NCBI GenBank assembly: GCA_034437895.1
Contig: DAOTTO010000077.1
Coordinates: 1-7,330, forward strand
Direction of reading: 5' to 3'
DNA from: JANRLJ01 sp034437895
GTDB lineage: Bacteria; Chloroflexota; Anaerolineae; Aggregatilineales; Phototrophicaceae
Length of the DNA: 7,330 nt
Positions within the stretch are counted from its first letter, which is position 1. Each line of letters opens with the position of its first letter. A program made the position numbers and the translations under genes. Below are positions 5,198 to 7,330 of this stretch, in pieces. The notes beneath the pieces are model-generated. The model saw nothing but the letters and a program-made list of their open reading frames with translations, had not been told where the DNA came from and ran no database searches.

Positions 5198-5620
5198 ATG
5201 AGCATCATCATGAACCAATTAGAGGTGGAAGCATTCGTAGCAAAATTGGCTAATGTTCAGCGAGAGGAGAATTTTGGCTACATTTTTTTCTTCGTTGGCG
5301 ACGATCATCGTCTGGCGTTTGTGACCATTGGACATTCAGACAATGAGTTTGACAGTGTATCCAATCTTAACCGGGAAGGGGTCTTCCGAGTCAATATCGG
5401 CGTAAGCCGAGAGACTTTTAAATCGCTGCTTGGGGATGATGATTCTGAAAACGTTGACTATGCTGTTCTTGATGTTTTCCTACCTCATCCTCATTATGCA
5501 AAACAGCATTTTGTTTGCATTCTTAACCCGTCACAAGAAAATGTAGAAATCACGAAAAAACTCATTGTTGAGGCACATTCCATAGCAGCCTCTCGCCTCA
5601 AACGTAAAACAAGCCTGTAG
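5198..5620 (+). CDS. DUF6194-like protein
   Basis: The 140-residue cytoplasmic product carries the block pattern I associate with DUF6194: an FFF strand (30-32), DNEFD (48-52), FRVNIGVSRETF (63-74), and the long block LDVFLPHPHY (91-100) through CILNPS (107-112), then a C-terminal helix. Length agrees with the family (about 140-150). The resemblance is to small YjbR/MmcQ-like proteins, but no activity is known and I assign none. Start choice is uncertain. ATG 5198 has GGAG only 2 bases upstream, ATG 5210 has it 14 bases upstream, and the frame stays open to a TTG at 5156. Family alignment slightly favours 5210. It lies about 75 bases after the acidic protein gene, with no terminator or clear promoter between, so it is probably the last gene of the HTH operon. 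Confidence 0.78.
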   Translation: MSIIMNQLEVEAFVAKLANVQREENFGYIFFFVGDDHRLAFVTIGHSDNEFDSVSNLNREGVFRVNIGVSRETFKSLLGDDDSENVDYAVLDVFLPHPHYAKQHFVCILNPSQENVEITKKLIVEAHSIAASRLKRKTSL

Positions 5621-5704
5621 TGCTTGCCTCATACCGGGTATCCCCGATTATGACGATACACAAGAGAACCAATAAATCCATTTAATAAGTCTCAGTTTTT
5701 ATAG

Positions 5705-5730
5705 GACGGGCGGCGCTCGTCTTTTTGTTT
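5705..5730 (+). terminator. Rho-independent terminator of the HTH-DUF6194 operon
   Basis: GACGGGC (5705-5711) pairs with GCTCGTC (5715-5721), 7 base pairs with one G-U and a GGC loop, followed at once by TTTTTGTTT. It stands 85 bases past the DUF6194 stop and closes a transcription unit beginning near 4252. The stretch 5621-5704 holds no gene. Confidence 0.85.
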
Positions 5731-5762
5731 GTCTATTTCCGTGCGGTATAGCGGAGTAGGGC

Positions 5763-5768
5763 TATAAT
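5763..5768 (+). promoter_or_regulatory. Candidate -10 box for the six-span membrane protein gene
   Basis: A perfect TATAAT lies 31 bases before ATG 5800 and downstream of the terminator at 5705-5730, so a promoter is needed here. No recognisable -35 box is found at 16-18 bases, so the promoter may need an activator or another sigma factor. Confidence 0.45.
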
Positions 5769-5799
5769 CATTAAAAAGCTCAATTAAGGGGAAAACAGC

Positions 5800-6390
5800 A
5801 TGAGCAAGTTAGCGGGTTTACTGATTATTCCGGTAGCGACCATCGCGGAAGTGACAGGCGTGTTTTTGTGGATTGCACTGACCGAAGCGAACCCATCAAA
5901 GGCCGCGTTAGGTCTTTTGGCGCTCATCATTGGGCTAGAGATCGAGCGCATCACCGTTTATATGACGCTGGTGCAAGTGTTTGGCCCTAAGCCGCCGCAT
6001 AAAAACGCTGTGCCGATTTTGTTCGCCACCGGATTCTTGGAAGCCGCGGCATGGCTGGCATGGCTGGCGATTGTGAATGCCATCGGCGGGACAGCCGGAC
6101 ATCTGATCGGCCTTGTGCTTTTCTCCGTACTGACTCTCGTCGTCCATAGTGTACAGATGGCGTGGTTCGCCAAGCTGCCCTCGTTTTATTTTGTACCTGA
6201 TCCCAAGAGCATTATTTTTTCGATTATCGAGGCAGGGGCGGGATTTTTGCTGCTGCTGCTTTATCGTGACGGTCAGCACGTCCTCGGCGGGATAGCGATT
6301 CTGGTGTGCATCAGCATCGAGCATGTGATGATGGCGACCAAAGTTGATGACGTAAAAGAGCATCTGCGGAGCGTCGGCGCGATTATCTAA
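5800..6390 (+). CDS. Six-span integral membrane protein with apparent threefold two-helix repeat, unknown family
   Basis: The 196-residue product has six predicted membrane helices: about 4-28, 36-59, 70-93, 98-122, 136-155 and 159-180. It has almost no soluble part beyond a short charged C-terminus. Charged residues lie inside the spans. The odd helices carry Glu17, Glu81 and Glu144 in similar settings (IAEVTG, FLEAAA, IIEAGA). The even helices carry Glu49, His116 and Glu174/His175 (IERITV, VHSVQMA, IEHVMMA). Spacing of the odd-helix Glu residues is 64 and 63, consistent with three copies of a two-helix unit. Buried acidic and His residues suggest ion, proton or metal handling, which is inference. 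The ATG has AAGGGG 8 bases upstream. It is a single-gene unit between two terminators. I recognise no family. Confidence 0.85.
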   Translation: MSKLAGLLIIPVATIAEVTGVFLWIALTEANPSKAALGLLALIIGLEIERITVYMTLVQVFGPKPPHKNAVPILFATGFLEAAAWLAWLAIVNAIGGTAGHLIGLVLFSVLTLVVHSVQMAWFAKLPSFYFVPDPKSIIFSIIEAGAGFLLLLLYRDGQHVLGGIAILVCISIEHVMMATKVDDVKEHLRSVGAII

Positions 6391-6395
6391 GGCGA

Positions 6396-6429
6396 GACAA
6401 AACGAACCCCTTGCAATTTGTAAGGGGTT
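6396..6429 (-). terminator. Intrinsic terminator in the convergent gap
   Basis: AACCCCTT (6405-6412) pairs with AAGGGGTT (6422-6429) over a 9-base loop. On the minus strand the hairpin is followed by CGTTTTGTC, a short U-run, so it would end transcripts of the 6494-7204 gene. It starts 15 bases past the stop of the plus-strand membrane protein and may also stop that transcript, although no U-run follows on the plus strand. Confidence 0.6.
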
Positions 6430-6493
6430 GGTGATTCGCCGTTACATTAGAGATTACAAATTTACCACCGTTGTAAATAATACATGTCACTGA

Positions 6494-7204
6494 TCATCTA
6501 AAGTTGGGAGGTGGTGTTGGCATTGGGTCGAAACCGCTAAATGATTGGTTAAAGATTTCGGTATATGTTCCATCCGCCTGCATTGCACGTAATTCTTCGT
6601 CTATTAAATCCCTTAAACCTTCATGATCGCTTGGCAACATAAAAATATAACGCTGAACATCGTTTGTTTGCAGCGGTATAGCTGTTAGTAATGATGAGTT
6701 TTGATTTGCTAAGTTCTGAATTATTGCATAATCCGTAATATATACATCTGCAAGGGGTGGGTTATCGGTTAGTGCTTCTACAACTTGACTTCTATTCATA
6801 GGACTTACTGGTGGGTTAATTGATGGCTGGCAACGTGCAAGAATATCTGAGGTATTTGTAGTTCCAATTACTGCAATTCTGAGGTTTTTGCCCAGTCCAG
6901 ATGCTCCAAAGTAGACGCAAGCATCGGAAAATTGTGTAAATGCGCTTGGCATTCCATTCGATTGAGATACATTTTGCGTAACTAAAATTCCTAATATATC
7001 TTGAAAATGTACAACCTCTGTACAAATAATGTCTAAATCATCGACACACCTAGATTGTGTATAAGAAATTGCACCTATCACAATATTATAGTTGCCGTTT
7101 TTTGCACTTCGCTCTCGGTCATCTATGCCAATACCTGTATAGATATTATTGGTATTAAAATCTATGCCATATTTTCTTTGCCATCGTGTGAGAATTTCTT
7201 CCAT
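6494..7204 (-). pseudogene. 5'-truncated family 3 extracellular solute-binding protein
   Basis: The 236-codon frame keeps most of a periplasmic binding protein of the amino-acid ABC-transporter type (SBP_bac_3). NYNIVIGAISYTQSR (38-52) matches the 'G-x-Y-D-x-I-x-G-x-x-x-T-x-x-R' core. KNLRIAVIGTTNT (106-118) is the hinge strand into lobe 2. LADVYITDYAII (151-162) is the DAxxxD-type strand. The end LRDLIDEELRAMQADGTYTEIFNQSF (197-222) is the standard C-terminal helix. Missing are the signal peptide, the first strand (LRVGV-like) and the segment up to 'GFxVDLM'; the frame begins exactly at the following helix (LLMEEILTRW). There is no Shine-Dalgarno. A transposase tail lies directly upstream in the same frame, ended by TAG at 7226-7228. 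Insertion damage is the simplest reading. The gene is A/T-richer than the left-hand genes. A functional short product is unlikely. Confidence 0.75.
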
Positions 7205-7207
7205 AAG

Positions 7208-7330
7208 TAGAATTTGGCAGTCTCCCTAAACACAGTTGGCAGGTACAGAAACAGTCATGAGTACGTCACGAATTGACCAGAGATGGTCAGTAATGCCTGC
7301 CGCCATAGCGGGAGATCGTTGTAGCCAACG
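7208..7330 (-). mobile_element. End of an insertion sequence
   Basis: The transposase tail fixes one end of an insertion element whose outer boundary should fall between the TAG stop (7226) and the start of recognisable solute-binding sequence (about 7204-7213). TTGGCAG occurs twice, at 7214-7220 and 7236-7242, and could be part of the terminal inverted repeat or a transposase site. The other end and any target-site duplication lie outside the window, so the boundary is approximate. Confidence 0.55.
7226..7330 (-). CDS. Transposase, C-terminal tail (partial, runs off the window)
   Basis: Read on the minus strand from 7330, the frame gives 34 residues beginning RWLQRSPAMAAGITDHLW and ending at TAG (7226-7228). 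The (R/T)(S/T)PAMAAGxTDxxW signature is one I know from the extreme C-terminus of DDE-type transposases, where it follows the last catalytic Glu and a PH(S/Q)xLG segment. The catalytic domain would lie beyond the right edge. The family (IS1-like or IS6-like) cannot be settled from 34 residues. It reads toward the truncated solute-binding gene in the same frame, separated by the TAG stop. Confidence 0.7.
   Translation of the reverse strand, partial: RWLQRSPAMAAGITDHLWSIRDVLMTVSVPANCV

Noticed and set aside
5935..6363. 142-residue minus-strand frame opposite the six-span membrane protein
   Set aside because: It is the antisense shadow of a gene with a good ribosome site and clear membrane helices; its own product is His/Gln/Arg-rich without any pattern.

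Overview
The window looks like chromosomal DNA of a Chloroflexota bacterium, probably Anaerolineae-like. The grounds are a secreted protein with a signal peptide followed by a Thr/Pro/Glu/Ala linker, a DUF1349 protein, a small lipoprotein, and many palindromic dispersed repeats in the intergenic gaps. This placement is an inference from style and recall, not from a database comparison. Base composition is uneven: one 60-base sample inside the SGNH gene is about 57% G+C, while two samples inside the solute-binding gene at the right end are 37% and 43%.

Left part (1-4075, all genes on the minus strand). In transcription order: a class I SAM-dependent methyltransferase (3284-4045), a secreted SH3b plus SGNH-hydrolase protein (1745-2947), a DUF1349 protein (890-1495), a small lipoprotein (353-751) and, directly behind its stop codon, a 45-residue single-span membrane protein (215-352). 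The gaps between these genes hold imperfect palindromes made of short heptamers of the form CRCNRAG at 8-9 base spacing (771-834, 1563-1627, 1671-1710, 3163-3270). A second kind of G/C-rich double-hairpin element sits at 15-126.

Centre (4076-5730). A divergent control region carries a minus promoter for the methyltransferase (TTGGCA-N17-TATAGT) and a plus promoter (TTGACA-N17-TAGACT). A 15-base palindrome lies in the plus promoter's spacer. The plus promoter drives a tight cassette: a Cro/C1-type HTH protein, a one-span membrane protein with a helical tail, a small acidic helical protein, then a DUF6194-like protein, ending at a clear intrinsic terminator (5705-5730). The natural reading is an autoregulated operon of unknown function, and it is the best candidate here for an undescribed system.

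Right part (5731-7330). A six-span membrane protein (5800-6390) appears to be built from three two-helix repeats, each with acidic or histidine residues inside the membrane spans. It converges on a family 3 solute-binding protein gene (6494-7204, minus) that lacks its signal peptide and first strand. Immediately upstream is the C-terminal tail of a transposase (7226-7330, minus, running off the window), so an insertion sequence probably cut this gene.
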